NCBI GenBank assembly: GCA_028283765.1
Contig: JAPWJY010000001.1
Location: forward strand, 66,357 to 130,356
Length of the DNA stretch: 64,000 nt
Direction of reading: 5' to 3'
DNA from: Parvibaculaceae bacterium
Lineage (GTDB): Bacteria; Pseudomonadota; Alphaproteobacteria; Parvibaculales; Parvibaculaceae
The position numbers were made by a program, and so were the translations under genes. Below, piece by piece: positions 44,868 through 53,525 of this stretch. Numbering within the stretch: position 1 is the stretch's first letter; the number at the start of each line of letters is the position of its first letter. The notes below the pieces were generated by a model. The model worked only from the letters and a program-made list of their open reading frames with translations, did no database searches and had not been told where the DNA came from.

Positions 44868-45472
44868 TCTTCGGCACTATCCGGTCGTGTCGATTTCCCC
44901 TTGGCCCTTTCAGAAGGCTTCTGACCAGTTGACGCTTCTCGCGCCCCTGATGTGAACCTTTCCCGGGAAAGTTCCTCGGAGCGCCGGGCGCAATAATCAT
45001 GAGCCGCCTGCAGTTCCCGCTGAACAAACCGCTCCGAAACCGCAAAACGCCGGGCGATGTCCCGGCGGGGCGTACCCTCGATACGCGCGGCCAGCAGAAT
45101 GGCCTGCTGGCGCACGGGAAGCTCCCCGATGATCGCCACGACGGACTCCAGCTCTGAACGCGCCGCCATGATGCGCTCCGCATCCGGTGTTTCATCAGCA
45201 ATTTCAAACAATGTCTCGACTTCGGACATGGTGAGACGCCGTTTTTCCGCCCGCTGGCGGTTACGGGCGATATTGATCGCCATGCTGTAGAGATAGTTGT
45301 CCGGGCTGCGCACGGCGCTCAGCTCACCGCCGCGCTCAAGACGCAACCAGGTGTCCTGAAGCGCATCGCCGGCAAGATCCGCAGAGCCCAGATAGTGAGT
45401 CAGCCGTCTCTTGAAGTCCTTGTACCGCAACAGCAGACGCTGTTGAAGCTCGGCCCAGGCTGCCTGCGTCAT
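44864..45472 (-). CDS. ECF sigma factor (FecI-like)
   Basis: A 202-residue extracytoplasmic-function sigma factor. Region 2 includes LLLRYKDFKRRLTHYLG, then AGDALQDTWLRLERGG and the promoter-melting segment NYLYSMAINIARNRQRAEKRR. Region 4 carries ELPVRQQAILLAARIEGTPRRDIARRFAVSERFVQRELQAAHDYC, the -35-binding helix-turn-helix. The frame extends far upstream, but the ATG at 45472 matches the family N-terminus and overlaps the stop of the STN protein (ATGA). A charged, proline-containing tail of about 30 residues follows region 4. With the STN protein and FecR it forms a cell-surface-signalling set, presumably directing transcription of the exoprotein genes. Confidence 0.93.
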   Translation of the reverse strand: MTQAAWAELQQRLLLRYKDFKRRLTHYLGSADLAGDALQDTWLRLERGGELSAVRSPDNYLYSMAINIARNRQRAEKRRLTMSEVETLFEIADETPDAERIMAARSELESVVAIIGELPVRQQAILLAARIEGTPRRDIARRFAVSERFVQRELQAAHDYCARRSEELSRERFTSGAREASTGQKPSERAKGKSTRPDSAEE

Positions 45473-46275
45473 TGGCCGGCCCCTGCCGGCTGCACCGGGC
45501 TGCCCGTCTCGCCACATTGGCTGACAAGGTCCGGCGTCACCAGAAGGACGACGGGCTGGGCAAATCCGATGGGAGGCGGCCCACCGAAGGCGGCCATTTG
45601 CACCGCATGCTGGAAAGACGCATCGACATCGGCCCGCCCCGTGGACCCGAGCAGAGCCGCCCGCGTAACCGACCCCGATGGCCCGATCCAGAACCCGATT
45701 GCGATCCGGTAAGCCCCCGATCGCAGTTGCGGTGCCGCGCACAAGGCCTGTTTCAACCCCTCCTGAAGGCGGCCGTAATAGCCGCCGAAGGGCGATTGCG
45801 CATCATCGGCCATCTCGCGCCGGGCATTCCTGGCGGCCGGATCGGGAACCAGCATGACACCGTCAGCCGCCATGTATTTCACCATGAGGCCAGTGCCGGC
45901 AAGCAGCGTCCGCAAGGCGGCCACGGGCGTGAATTCGCCTGTAACGGGGGTGGAACGGCGCTCATTGGCGAGACTGGCATCATAGATGACCTGCCAGCCC
46001 GAGGCGACGCTGTAGCCTTCCAGCGCGGACACCAGAGGCTGTGCGGGAAGATCGAACCGGATCGATCGGCCGGGCTCAATGGCCCCTTTGCGTGGATCTG
46101 CGGCGGCCCGGCCTGACACCCCCATACTGACGACAACCCCGATACAAATGGCCAGCAAGAAGCCCCGAACCGGGGTCAGAAGAACCAAATCCGCGCGCCA
46201 GGAACATCGACCGAAAATACATCCAGGCATGGCCCCGGTCCGCCTCTGCAATCGCCATCCCGGAATCCTCAGCAT
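45469..46275 (-). CDS. STN-domain protein with TonB-C-like end
   Basis: A protein of up to 268 residues. A hydrophobic signal or anchor (LVLLTPVRGFLLAICIGVVVSMG) is followed by an STN domain (about 70-145): RFDLPAQPLVSALEGYSVASGWQVIYD, then TGEFTPVAALRTLLAGTGLMVKYM. STN domains are the signalling modules of TonB-dependent transducers and secretins. The C-terminal half (about 165-255) resembles a TonB C-terminal domain: YRIAIGFWIGPSGSVTRAALLGSTG, then FGGPPPIGFAQPVVLLV. The pairing in one small protein, coupled by ATGA to the sigma gene, suggests a dedicated signal relay. Start uncertain: ATGs at 46275 and 46230 both lack strong ribosome sites. Confidence 0.8.
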   Translation of the reverse strand: MLRIPGWRLQRRTGAMPGCIFGRCSWRADLVLLTPVRGFLLAICIGVVVSMGVSGRAAADPRKGAIEPGRSIRFDLPAQPLVSALEGYSVASGWQVIYDASLANERRSTPVTGEFTPVAALRTLLAGTGLMVKYMAADGVMLVPDPAARNARREMADDAQSPFGGYYGRLQEGLKQALCAAPQLRSGAYRIAIGFWIGPSGSVTRAALLGSTGRADVDASFQHAVQMAAFGGPPPIGFAQPVVLLVTPDLVSQCGETGSPVQPAGAGQ

Positions 46276-46644
46276 GGCTCATGAACGGGACAGCATACGG
46301 GTGACATCAAGCGCGGTTCCGGAACATAGGAGGCAAGCATGACAATCATGTGTCGCTGTCATGCCATGACAGATATCCGGGCTCTTCCGCTGCAGCGCAT
46401 GGCGGGCCGGGAGGGAACGCCGGGTTGACCGGCCGATTGGCTCCCCGGCGAGGCATTGTCGCCTCACAAGATACAGAGCGTCGCTGTTTACCCTGTTTAT
46501 CGAAGCGGGCATGACCCTCATTTTGCCTTCCAGAAGATGCCGTGAAGCGAGGCCAGACCCGAACAGTCCGGCACACCCCGCATCAGCCGCGCATCGACAG
46601 GCATCAAATCATCCCCTGCGCCACCGGCGTGATCGAGGAACACC
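46276..46644. other. Divergent intergenic region between STN and efflux operons
   Basis: About 370 bases with no supported gene. It contains the 17-bp perfect inverted repeat at 46356-46372 and should hold the promoters of both the STN-sigma-FecR unit and the RND efflux operon. Confidence 0.5.
46356..46372. promoter_or_regulatory. 17-bp perfect inverted repeat
   Basis: CTGTCATG, C, CATGACAG: perfect 8-bp arms around one base. A further ATGACA half-site lies about 16 nt to the left. It is a good candidate operator for the efflux operon (possibly for the LysR proteins encoded at its end) or for the STN unit. Assignment is by position only. Confidence 0.55.
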
Positions 46645-47883
46645 ATGACGATCTCCACCTTCGAGAAGCCCGAGACCCGCCGTTCCCGCCTCGCAGGCGG
46701 CCACGGCAAAACCCTGCTCCTTCTTTTCACCGTGCTGGCGACCGCCGGCGGGGGGACAATGCTGTTGCACTCCAGCCCCGCGACGCCCGCCGCACCGCCC
46801 CCTCTGGTCACCGTCGCAACGCCGCTTGAACGGCAGGTGAACCAGTGGGACGAATATGTGGGCCGGTTCGCGGCCAGCAAATCGGTCGAGATTCGCCCGC
46901 GCGTGTCCGGCCCCGTCACGGAAATTCATTTCAGCGACGGCCAGATGGTCGCGCAGGGGCAACTCCTCTTCACCATCGATCCACGGCCCTATGCCGCCGC
47001 GCTCGACGAGGCCAGGGCCGGCGTCAGCAACGCCGCGAGCACGCTGGCGCTGGCGCGGTCCGACTATGCCCGGGCGGCCCGGCTGCGCGGCGACGACGCC
47101 GTCTCGGCAAGCGAGATCGATGCCCTGCATACGCGCGTCGAGGCTGCCGGAGCCGCGCTGGCGGCGGCCAAAGCACGCGTGGAAGCCCGCGCGCTCGACG
47201 TCGAATTCACCCAGGTCAGGGCCCCGATTGCCGGGCGCATCTCCGACAGGCGCATAGACGCGGGCAATCTGGTTGCCGGGGGCGAAGGCGCCGCCGCGAC
47301 CCTGCTGACCACCATCAATGCGCTTGATCCGATCTATTTCACCTTCGACGCATCTGAAGCCCTCTACCTGAAAGCAAGGCGTGAGGGGCTGGGTGACGGC
47401 GCCCCGGTCGAGGTGCGGCTCCAGGACGAAACCGGCTATGCCTGGAAGGGCAAGCTCGACTTCACCGACAATGGCATGGACCCGCGTTCGGGCACGGTCC
47501 GGGGGCGCGCGACCATCGCCAATCCCCGGCTGCTGCTGACGCCCGGCATGTTCGGCAACATGCGGATGGAAAGCGGAACGGGGCGGGCCCTGCTAATACC
47601 CGACACCGCCGTGCAGACGGATCAGGCCGACAAGTCCGTTCTCGTTCTTGGACCGAACGACATCGTTTCGACCCGCCCCGTAAAACTCGGACCCTCCATC
47701 GACGGTCTTCGTATCGTCACCGCCGGTCTCCGGCCAGACGACCGCGTGATCATCGGGGGGTCCCTCTCGGCCGTGCCGGGCACGAAAGTCCAGGCTCAAT
47801 CCGGCACGATTGCCGCCCTTGCGGATTCCACGGTCTCGCCAGCCACGCCCGTCGCCGCGGCCGCGACCTTCGCCGCGAACTGA
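46645..47883 (+). CDS. RND efflux periplasmic adaptor (membrane-fusion protein)
   Basis: A 412-residue AcrA/MexE-type adaptor linking the inner-membrane pump to the outer-membrane channel. A single N-terminal hydrophobic anchor (KTLLLLFTVLATAGGGTMLL) has no lipobox. The barrel-sandwich (lipoyl) halves are VEIRPRVSGPVTEIHFSDGQMVAQGQLLFTI and the mirrored VRAPIAGRISDRRIDAGNLV, flanking a coiled-coil hairpin (about 115-175). Beta-barrel and membrane-proximal domains follow, with VRGRATIANPRLLLTPGMFG. It has a GAGGAA ribosome site and is 24 nt ahead of the pump gene. Substrates not predictable; the MexEF-type appearance suggests small toxic compounds. Confidence 0.95.
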   Translation: MTISTFEKPETRRSRLAGGHGKTLLLLFTVLATAGGGTMLLHSSPATPAAPPPLVTVATPLERQVNQWDEYVGRFAASKSVEIRPRVSGPVTEIHFSDGQMVAQGQLLFTIDPRPYAAALDEARAGVSNAASTLALARSDYARAARLRGDDAVSASEIDALHTRVEAAGAALAAAKARVEARALDVEFTQVRAPIAGRISDRRIDAGNLVAGGEGAAATLLTTINALDPIYFTFDASEALYLKARREGLGDGAPVEVRLQDETGYAWKGKLDFTDNGMDPRSGTVRGRATIANPRLLLTPGMFGNMRMESGTGRALLIPDTAVQTDQADKSVLVLGPNDIVSTRPVKLGPSIDGLRIVTAGLRPDDRVIIGGSLSAVPGTKVQAQSGTIAALADSTVSPATPVAAAATFAAN

Positions 47884-47907
47884 AGCTCATCATCAAGGAA
47901 CGCACCC

Positions 47908-50900
47908 ATGCGCCTCTCCCGCTTCTTCATCGACCGGCCTATCTTCGCCGGCGTCCTGTCGCTGGCCATCGCCATCGTGGGAGCCATCGCCTACGCGGCG
48001 CTGCCCGTATCGCAGTATCCCAACATCGTGCCCCCCACGGTCACCATCACCGCCAGCTATCCCGGCGCGAACGCGCAAACCGTCGCCGAGACGGTCGCCG
48101 CACCGATCGAGCAGGCCATCAACGGCGTTGACGACATGCTCTACCAGTCGTCCCAGTCAACCGGCGACGGCAAGCTGACGATCACGGTCACCTTCAAGGT
48201 CGGCACCGATCCCGACAAGGCGCAGGTGCTGGTGCAGAACCGCGTTGCGACCGCGCTGCCCCGCCTGCCCGAAGAGGTTCAACGGCTCGGCATCGAGACA
48301 AAGAAGATCACGCCCGCCATCCTCATGGCCGTCAACCTGATCTCGCCCGACAAGTCCCGCGACGCGGAATACATCCTCAATTACGCCCGTGCGCAGGTGC
48401 GCGATCCGCTGAGCCTCGTCGATGGCGTCGGCGACGTGGACCTGATGGCCGGCGGCCGCGACTATTCGATGCGGGTCTGGATCGACCCCAATCGCGCCGC
48501 CGCGATGGATCTGACGGCGGGCGAGATCGTAGGCGCGCTCCGCAGCCAGAACGTTCAGGTCGCAGCCGGGAAGCTCGGCCAGGCCCCGGCCGGACCCGAC
48601 GACGCCTTTCAGGTGAATGTCCGCACCCAGGGACGCCTGACGACACCGGAGGAATTCAGCCGGATCGTCATCCGCACCGATCCCGACGGCCGGCAGGTGC
48701 GCGTCTCCGACGTCGCCCGCGTCGAACTCGGCACCGACAACTATAATGCCATTACCTATCTGAACGGCGAGCCGACCGCCATCCTCAACATCCTTGCGCG
48801 TCCCGGCGGCGATTCGGTGAAGGCGCGCGCCGGCATCTACGCGGCGATGGAACAGCTATCGAAATCCTTCCCGCCCGGAATCGGATACCGGATCGCCTAC
48901 GACCCCACCAAATTCGTCGTCGATTCCATCGATGCCAGCCTCCATACGCTCTTTGAGGCGACTGTCCTCGTCGTGCTGGTGATCATCGTCTTCCTGCAGA
49001 AATGGCGGGCGACGATCATCCCCGTCATCGCGATCCCCGTATCCGTGCTCGGCACATGCGCCGTGCTGCTGGCGATGGGCTATTCGATCAACAACCTGTC
49101 GCTCTTCGGCATCGTGCTGGCCATCGGCATCGTCGTCGATGACGCGATCGTCGTGGTCGAGAATGTCGAGCGCAACCTTGAGAACGGCATGTCGCCTCTC
49201 CAGGCGGCGCGAACCTCCATGGACGAAGTCTCCACCGCCCTCGTCGCCATCGTGCTGGTGCTGTGCGCCGTGTTCGTGCCGACCATCTTCATCACCGGAT
49301 TGTCGGGCGAGTTCTACAAGCAGTTCGCCGTGACCATCGCCACCGCAACGATCTTTTCTCTCTTCCTGTCCCTCACCCTCTCCCCGGCTCTGGCTGCGCT
49401 CATGCTGAAGCCGTCTCACCGGCCCGACAATGTGCGCGGCCTCCGCCGTCATGCGCATCGGTGGGCAGATGCCTTCAATGACGGCTTCGAGCGGCTGAGC
49501 GAAGGTTACGCCCGCCTTACCCATCGCCTGGTCCTGATGCCCAGGCGGATGATGGCAATCTATGCCGCCCTGATCGCACTGACGGTTGGCGTTTTCTGGT
49601 TCACGCCGGTTGGCTTCGTACCCTTGCAGGATCAGGGCTATTTCGCCGTGCTGGTGCAATTGCCGCCGGGTTCCTCCCTCCAGCGCACCGATGCGGTGGT
49701 CAAGGAAGTCGCCGAACGCACCCTGAAGATCGAAGGCGTCGCCCATGCCGAAATGTTCGTTGGCATGGACGGCCTGTCGTCCACGCTCGCACCCAATTCA
49801 GGCGTCGTCTTCCTCCCGCTGAAATCCTTTCAGGATCGTGACGCGCACAACCGGACGATGACAGCCATCATGGCCGACACGAACAAGGCCCTTGCCAGCA
49901 TCACGGATGCGCGGCTGCTCGTGGTGCCGCCGCCGGTCATTCAGGGTATCGGAGGCAACGCCGCCACCGGCTACCGCATGATGGTGCAGGACCGCAACGG
50001 CCATGGCTATGCCGACATGGGCCGCGTCGCGTCCTCACTGATCGACAAGGCCAACAAGACGCCGGGCCTGTCTTCCATCTTCACTTTCTACAACACCTCC
50101 TCGCCGAGCCTCTATGTCGACATAGACCGCGCCAAGGCGGACATGCTCGGCGTGCCGCCCTCGCGGGTCTTCGAGACCATGCAGGTCTATCTCGGTTCGA
50201 TGTTCGTCAACGACTTCAACCTGCTCGGCCGCACGTTCCACGTCACCGCGCAGGCGGATGCGCCCTTTCGCCGGACGACAGCCGACATCGCCAATCTGCG
50301 CACCAGATCGAACAATGGCGGAATGGTACCAATTGGCAGCGTGGCCACCTTCCACGATGAATCCGAACCCTATCGCGTCGTCCGTTACAATCTGTTCCCA
50401 GCGGTCGAGATCGACGGCGACACGGCGGCTGGATACTCCTCGGGCCATTCGCTGGCGGCGATGGAGCAGGTAGCGGCGGAAACGCTTCCGCAGGGCTACG
50501 GCTATGAATGGACTGGCATCGCTTACCAGCAGAAAACCGTGGGCAACACCGCCGGCATCGTGTTCGTCCTGGCAATCGTCTTCATCTTTCTGGTGCTAGC
50601 TGCCCAGTTCGAAAGCCTGTCGCTGCCGCTGTCCATTGTGCTCATTCTGCCGATGTGCCTGCTTGCCGCCATGATCGGCGTCAATCTGCGCGGCTTCGAC
50701 AACAATGTGCTGACCCAGATCGGACTCATCGTGCTGATCGCCCTCGCCGCGAAGAACGCCATTCTGGTCGTCGAGTTCGCCCGGCACGCCGAGAACGAAG
50801 GGCTTTCGCCCGCCGATGCGGCGGTCAAGGCGGCGCGCATGCGGCTGAGGCCGATCCTGATGACGAGCTTCGCCTTCATCCTGGGCGCCGTGCCGCTCGC

Positions 50901-51090
50901 TCTGGCGCATGGCGCGGGCGCCGAGTTGCGGACCGCGCTCGGAACCGCGGTGTGCTTCGGCATGCTCGGCGTCACCGGGTTCGGCCTGCTCTTTACACCA
51001 ACCTTCTACGTCGTCTGCCGCACGCTGGGCCGCAAGATCGCCCGGACGCAGACCCGTCAACCCGACGCCGCATCGCAACCGGCCGAATGA
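47908..51090 (+). CDS. RND efflux pump, inner-membrane transporter (HAE1 type)
   Basis: A 1060-residue proton-driven pump of normal family length. It starts MRLSRFFIDRPIFAGVLSLAI, the usual first helix. Two halves each have a large periplasmic loop and six membrane helices. TM4 carries the proton-relay Asp pair in GIVLAIGIVVDDAIVVVENVERN, and the second half has the family segment VLTQIGLIVLIALAAKNAILVVEFA. The docking and porter segments include PGANAQTVAETVAAPIEQAINGV at the usual place. It is followed after 10 nt by the outer-membrane component, giving a full tripartite operon. Confidence 0.97.
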   Translation: MRLSRFFIDRPIFAGVLSLAIAIVGAIAYAALPVSQYPNIVPPTVTITASYPGANAQTVAETVAAPIEQAINGVDDMLYQSSQSTGDGKLTITVTFKVGTDPDKAQVLVQNRVATALPRLPEEVQRLGIETKKITPAILMAVNLISPDKSRDAEYILNYARAQVRDPLSLVDGVGDVDLMAGGRDYSMRVWIDPNRAAAMDLTAGEIVGALRSQNVQVAAGKLGQAPAGPDDAFQVNVRTQGRLTTPEEFSRIVIRTDPDGRQVRVSDVARVELGTDNYNAITYLNGEPTAILNILARPGGDSVKARAGIYAAMEQLSKSFPPGIGYRIAYDPTKFVVDSIDASLHTLFEATVLVVLVIIVFLQKWRATIIPVIAIPVSVLGTCAVLLAMGYSINNLSLFGIVLAIGIVVDDAIVVVENVERNLENGMSPLQAARTSMDEVSTALVAIVLVLCAVFVPTIFITGLSGEFYKQFAVTIATATIFSLFLSLTLSPALAALMLKPSHRPDNVRGLRRHAHRWADAFNDGFERLSEGYARLTHRLVLMPRRMMAIYAALIALTVGVFWFTPVGFVPLQDQGYFAVLVQLPPGSSLQRTDAVVKEVAERTLKIEGVAHAEMFVGMDGLSSTLAPNSGVVFLPLKSFQDRDAHNRTMTAIMADTNKALASITDARLLVVPPPVIQGIGGNAATGYRMMVQDRNGHGYADMGRVASSLIDKANKTPGLSSIFTFYNTSSPSLYVDIDRAKADMLGVPPSRVFETMQVYLGSMFVNDFNLLGRTFHVTAQADAPFRRTTADIANLRTRSNNGGMVPIGSVATFHDESEPYRVVRYNLFPAVEIDGDTAAGYSSGHSLAAMEQVAAETLPQGYGYEWTGIAYQQKTVGNTAGIVFVLAIVFIFLVLAAQFESLSLPLSIVLILPMCLLAAMIGVNLRGFDNNVLTQIGLIVLIALAAKNAILVVEFARHAENEGLSPADAAVKAARMRLRPILMTSFAFILGAVPLALAHGAGAELRTALGTAVCFGMLGVTGFGLLFTPTFYVVCRTLGRKIARTQTRQPDAASQPAE

Positions 51091-51100
51091 GGAGAATGCC

Positions 51101-52579
51101 ATGCGTATGAAAATGCTTCTCGCCGCAATGCTGGTGCTCGCCGGCTGCGCAAGCGGACCCGATTACAGTGCGCCGGCGGCCCCTGCCCATTCGGGCGGAC
51201 CGCTGCTGGGAGCCACATCGGCGGCGGTCTCCACCGCCCGGCCGGAAAACGACTGGTGGCGGCTCTACAACGACCCGGTGCTCGACAAGCTCGTGACCGA
51301 CGCGCTGGCCGCCAACACCGACATTCGCGTGGCGGTCGCCCGGCTCGAACGCGCCCGCGCATCGCTCGACGCGGCCCGTGCGGACCGTTTGCCCCGGACA
51401 TCGATCAGCGCAGGCGGCGGCTATGAGCGGATGCCCGAGATGAATACGCTGCCCGGTCAGGACCGTGACACATGGGTCGCGGATGGCGGACTTTCGGTCA
51501 GTTACGAGCTTGACCTCTTCGGCCGCGTCAAGCGCTCGATCGAAGCGGCGAACGGCGATGCGGCGGCGGCGGCATCCGACGCCGATGCCGTCCGCGTCGT
51601 GGTCGTAGCCGACACCACGCGCGCCTATGTGAATGCCGCTGCCGCGGCCGAGAAGCTTTCGGTCGCCCGCCACAGCCTCGATCTGCTCGACCAGTCGCTG
51701 CGCGTCACTTCAAGGCGTTACGACGCCGGTCGCGCTGCGAAGCTCGATGTGCTGCGGATTGCCGCCCTGCGGGATCGTCAGGCGTCGCGCATCCCGGATA
51801 TAGCTGCCGAGCGTCAGGCCGCCCTGTTCCGTCTGGCCATGCTGACCGGCCGCACGCCACGGGAGTTGCCCGCGATTGCCGCGTCCCGGCAGATGCCTCC
51901 CATTCTGGAGAGGCCCATCCCCGTCGGCGACGGCACGGCGCTTCTCGAACGGCGTCCCGATATCCGCGCGGCAGAGAGGCGGCTTGCCGCCGACACGGCC
52001 CGCATCGGGGTCGCTACCGCCGATCTTTATCCCCGGATCACGCTGGGTGGTTCGATCGGGCAGACGAGCCCCGGCCTTGACGATCTGTTCGGCGGCGGTC
52101 CTTTACGCTTCATGCTGGGGCCGCTTATCGACTGGTCGTTTCCCAACCAGTCCGCGGCGCGCGCAAGGATCGCGGCCTCCCATGCGGATGCCGATGCCTC
52201 GCTTGCACAATTCGACGGCACCGTCCTGAAAGCGCTGCAGGAGACGGAAACGGCGCTCTCCTCCTATGCCGGGATTCTCGACTGGCGCAGGTCGCTGCAA
52301 GCGGCGCGCGAGCAGGCCGATGCGGCGGTGCGCATCGTGCGGGCGCGCCAGCGTGAAGGGCAGGTCGATTTTCTCGATGTGCTCGATGCAGAGCGGACCG
52401 CCGCCGAGGCGGAGTCGGAAGTCGCGGCGGCCGACGGACGTGTCGCCGACGCGCAGATCGACCTTTTCAGAGCCCTTGGCGGCGGCTGGCAACCTGAGGC
52501 CGAGATCAGGAGCGCTGCGTCCGTCACAGAGACAGGCACCCATGCGCCCTGGGACAAACCGGAGACAAATCATGATTGA
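51101..52579 (+). CDS. RND efflux outer-membrane channel lipoprotein (NodT/OprM-type)
   Basis: A 492-residue outer-membrane factor of the tripartite pump. A lipoprotein signal peptide ends in the lipobox LAGC at Cys16. The NodT-type N-terminal segment ENDWWRLYNDPVLDKLVTDALAAN is present, followed by two repeats of long helices (AANTDIRVAVARLERARA; TARIGVATADLYPRITLGG), as in the TolC fold. The ATG at 51101 with GAGGAGA upstream is chosen over a long upstream extension that overlaps the pump gene. Its end overlaps the LysR start by 8 nt. Confidence 0.95.
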   Translation: MRMKMLLAAMLVLAGCASGPDYSAPAAPAHSGGPLLGATSAAVSTARPENDWWRLYNDPVLDKLVTDALAANTDIRVAVARLERARASLDAARADRLPRTSISAGGGYERMPEMNTLPGQDRDTWVADGGLSVSYELDLFGRVKRSIEAANGDAAAAASDADAVRVVVVADTTRAYVNAAAAAEKLSVARHSLDLLDQSLRVTSRRYDAGRAAKLDVLRIAALRDRQASRIPDIAAERQAALFRLAMLTGRTPRELPAIAASRQMPPILERPIPVGDGTALLERRPDIRAAERRLAADTARIGVATADLYPRITLGGSIGQTSPGLDDLFGGGPLRFMLGPLIDWSFPNQSAARARIAASHADADASLAQFDGTVLKALQETETALSSYAGILDWRRSLQAAREQADAAVRIVRARQREGQVDFLDVLDAERTAAEAESEVAAADGRVADAQIDLFRALGGGWQPEAEIRSAASVTETGTHAPWDKPETNHD

Positions 52580-53525
52580 GCATGAAGTGCCCGGCGTCGA
52601 GGACATAGCCGTATTTGTCGCCGTGGCGGATCACGGCAGCTTCACGCGGGCGGCGGAACGGCTGGGCACCGGCAAATCGAGCGCGGGGAAGGCCGTCCAG
52701 CGGCTGGAAGCCCAGTTGGGCACCCGCCTCTTCCAGCGGACGACCCGGGCGGTCCGCCTGACGGAAGACGGTGAGACATACCTTCAGGCGGCCCGCGCCG
52801 CCCTTGAGGGTCTGGCCGACGCCGAACGCGCCCTTGCGGCCAGGCGCGACGAACCTGTCGGCCGCGTCCGCCTCGCCCTCCCGGTTGGCCTCGGCAGACT
52901 ACTGCTCCCCACCCTCGCCTCTCTGCGGGAAAAGCACCCGAAGGTCACGCTGGAAATATCGCTGAGCGACCGCCGCTCGGATGCCGTCGCGGAGGGCTGG
53001 GATCTTGTGGTCCGCATCGGCGAGCTTCCCGATGAAGGCGAGATGACGGTGCGCAAGCTGTGCAGCACACGAGAGGGCCTCTATGCCTCACCGGAATATC
53101 TGGGGCGCCGAGGGCCGGTGAGCGCCATACACGAACTCCACGATCATGATGCAGCCATCTTCAGGGGATATTCCGGCGCCCTGAGACCCTGGAAGCTCAA
53201 CGATGGCGGGCGCATCGTGGAAGTGGTCCCGAGATCGCCGGCCATCATCCTGTCGGATGGCCAGGCGCTGCTGGATGCAGCGGTCTCCGGCCTCGGCATC
53301 GCCCAGATGCTCGACAAGTTCGCCCAGCCCCACGTCTGCTCGGGCAGGCTGCGCGAGGTCCTGCCGGACACCGGCATAAAGGGCCCGCCGATACATGCGC
53401 TGGTTCCGCTTGGCCGCCGCATTCCCTGCAAGACCCGCGTCGTTCTCGAGCATCTGGCAGAAGTGCTGAAACGGCCGGCACCGATGGGAGATGCTCCCGC
53501 CGTCAAACCGGCAGGGGCGACTTGA
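52572..53525 (+). CDS. LysR-family regulator at the end of the efflux operon
   Basis: A 317-residue LysR-type regulator. The N-terminal winged helix-turn-helix reads DIAVFVAVADHGSFTRAAERLG, then KAVQRLEAQLGTRLFQRTTRAVRLT. The effector domain includes VRLALPVGLGRLLLPTLASL and the AVSGLGIAQML hinge. Its ATG lies inside the last codons of the outer-membrane factor (8-nt overlap), so it is translated with the operon, unusual for a family normally transcribed divergently. Feedback on the efflux operon is inferred. It is strongly similar to the convergent LysR that follows, and their 3' ends overlap by 23 nt. Confidence 0.93.
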   Translation: MIEHEVPGVEDIAVFVAVADHGSFTRAAERLGTGKSSAGKAVQRLEAQLGTRLFQRTTRAVRLTEDGETYLQAARAALEGLADAERALAARRDEPVGRVRLALPVGLGRLLLPTLASLREKHPKVTLEISLSDRRSDAVAEGWDLVVRIGELPDEGEMTVRKLCSTREGLYASPEYLGRRGPVSAIHELHDHDAAIFRGYSGALRPWKLNDGGRIVEVVPRSPAIILSDGQALLDAAVSGLGIAQMLDKFAQPHVCSGRLREVLPDTGIKGPPIHALVPLGRRIPCKTRVVLEHLAEVLKRPAPMGDAPAVKPAGAT

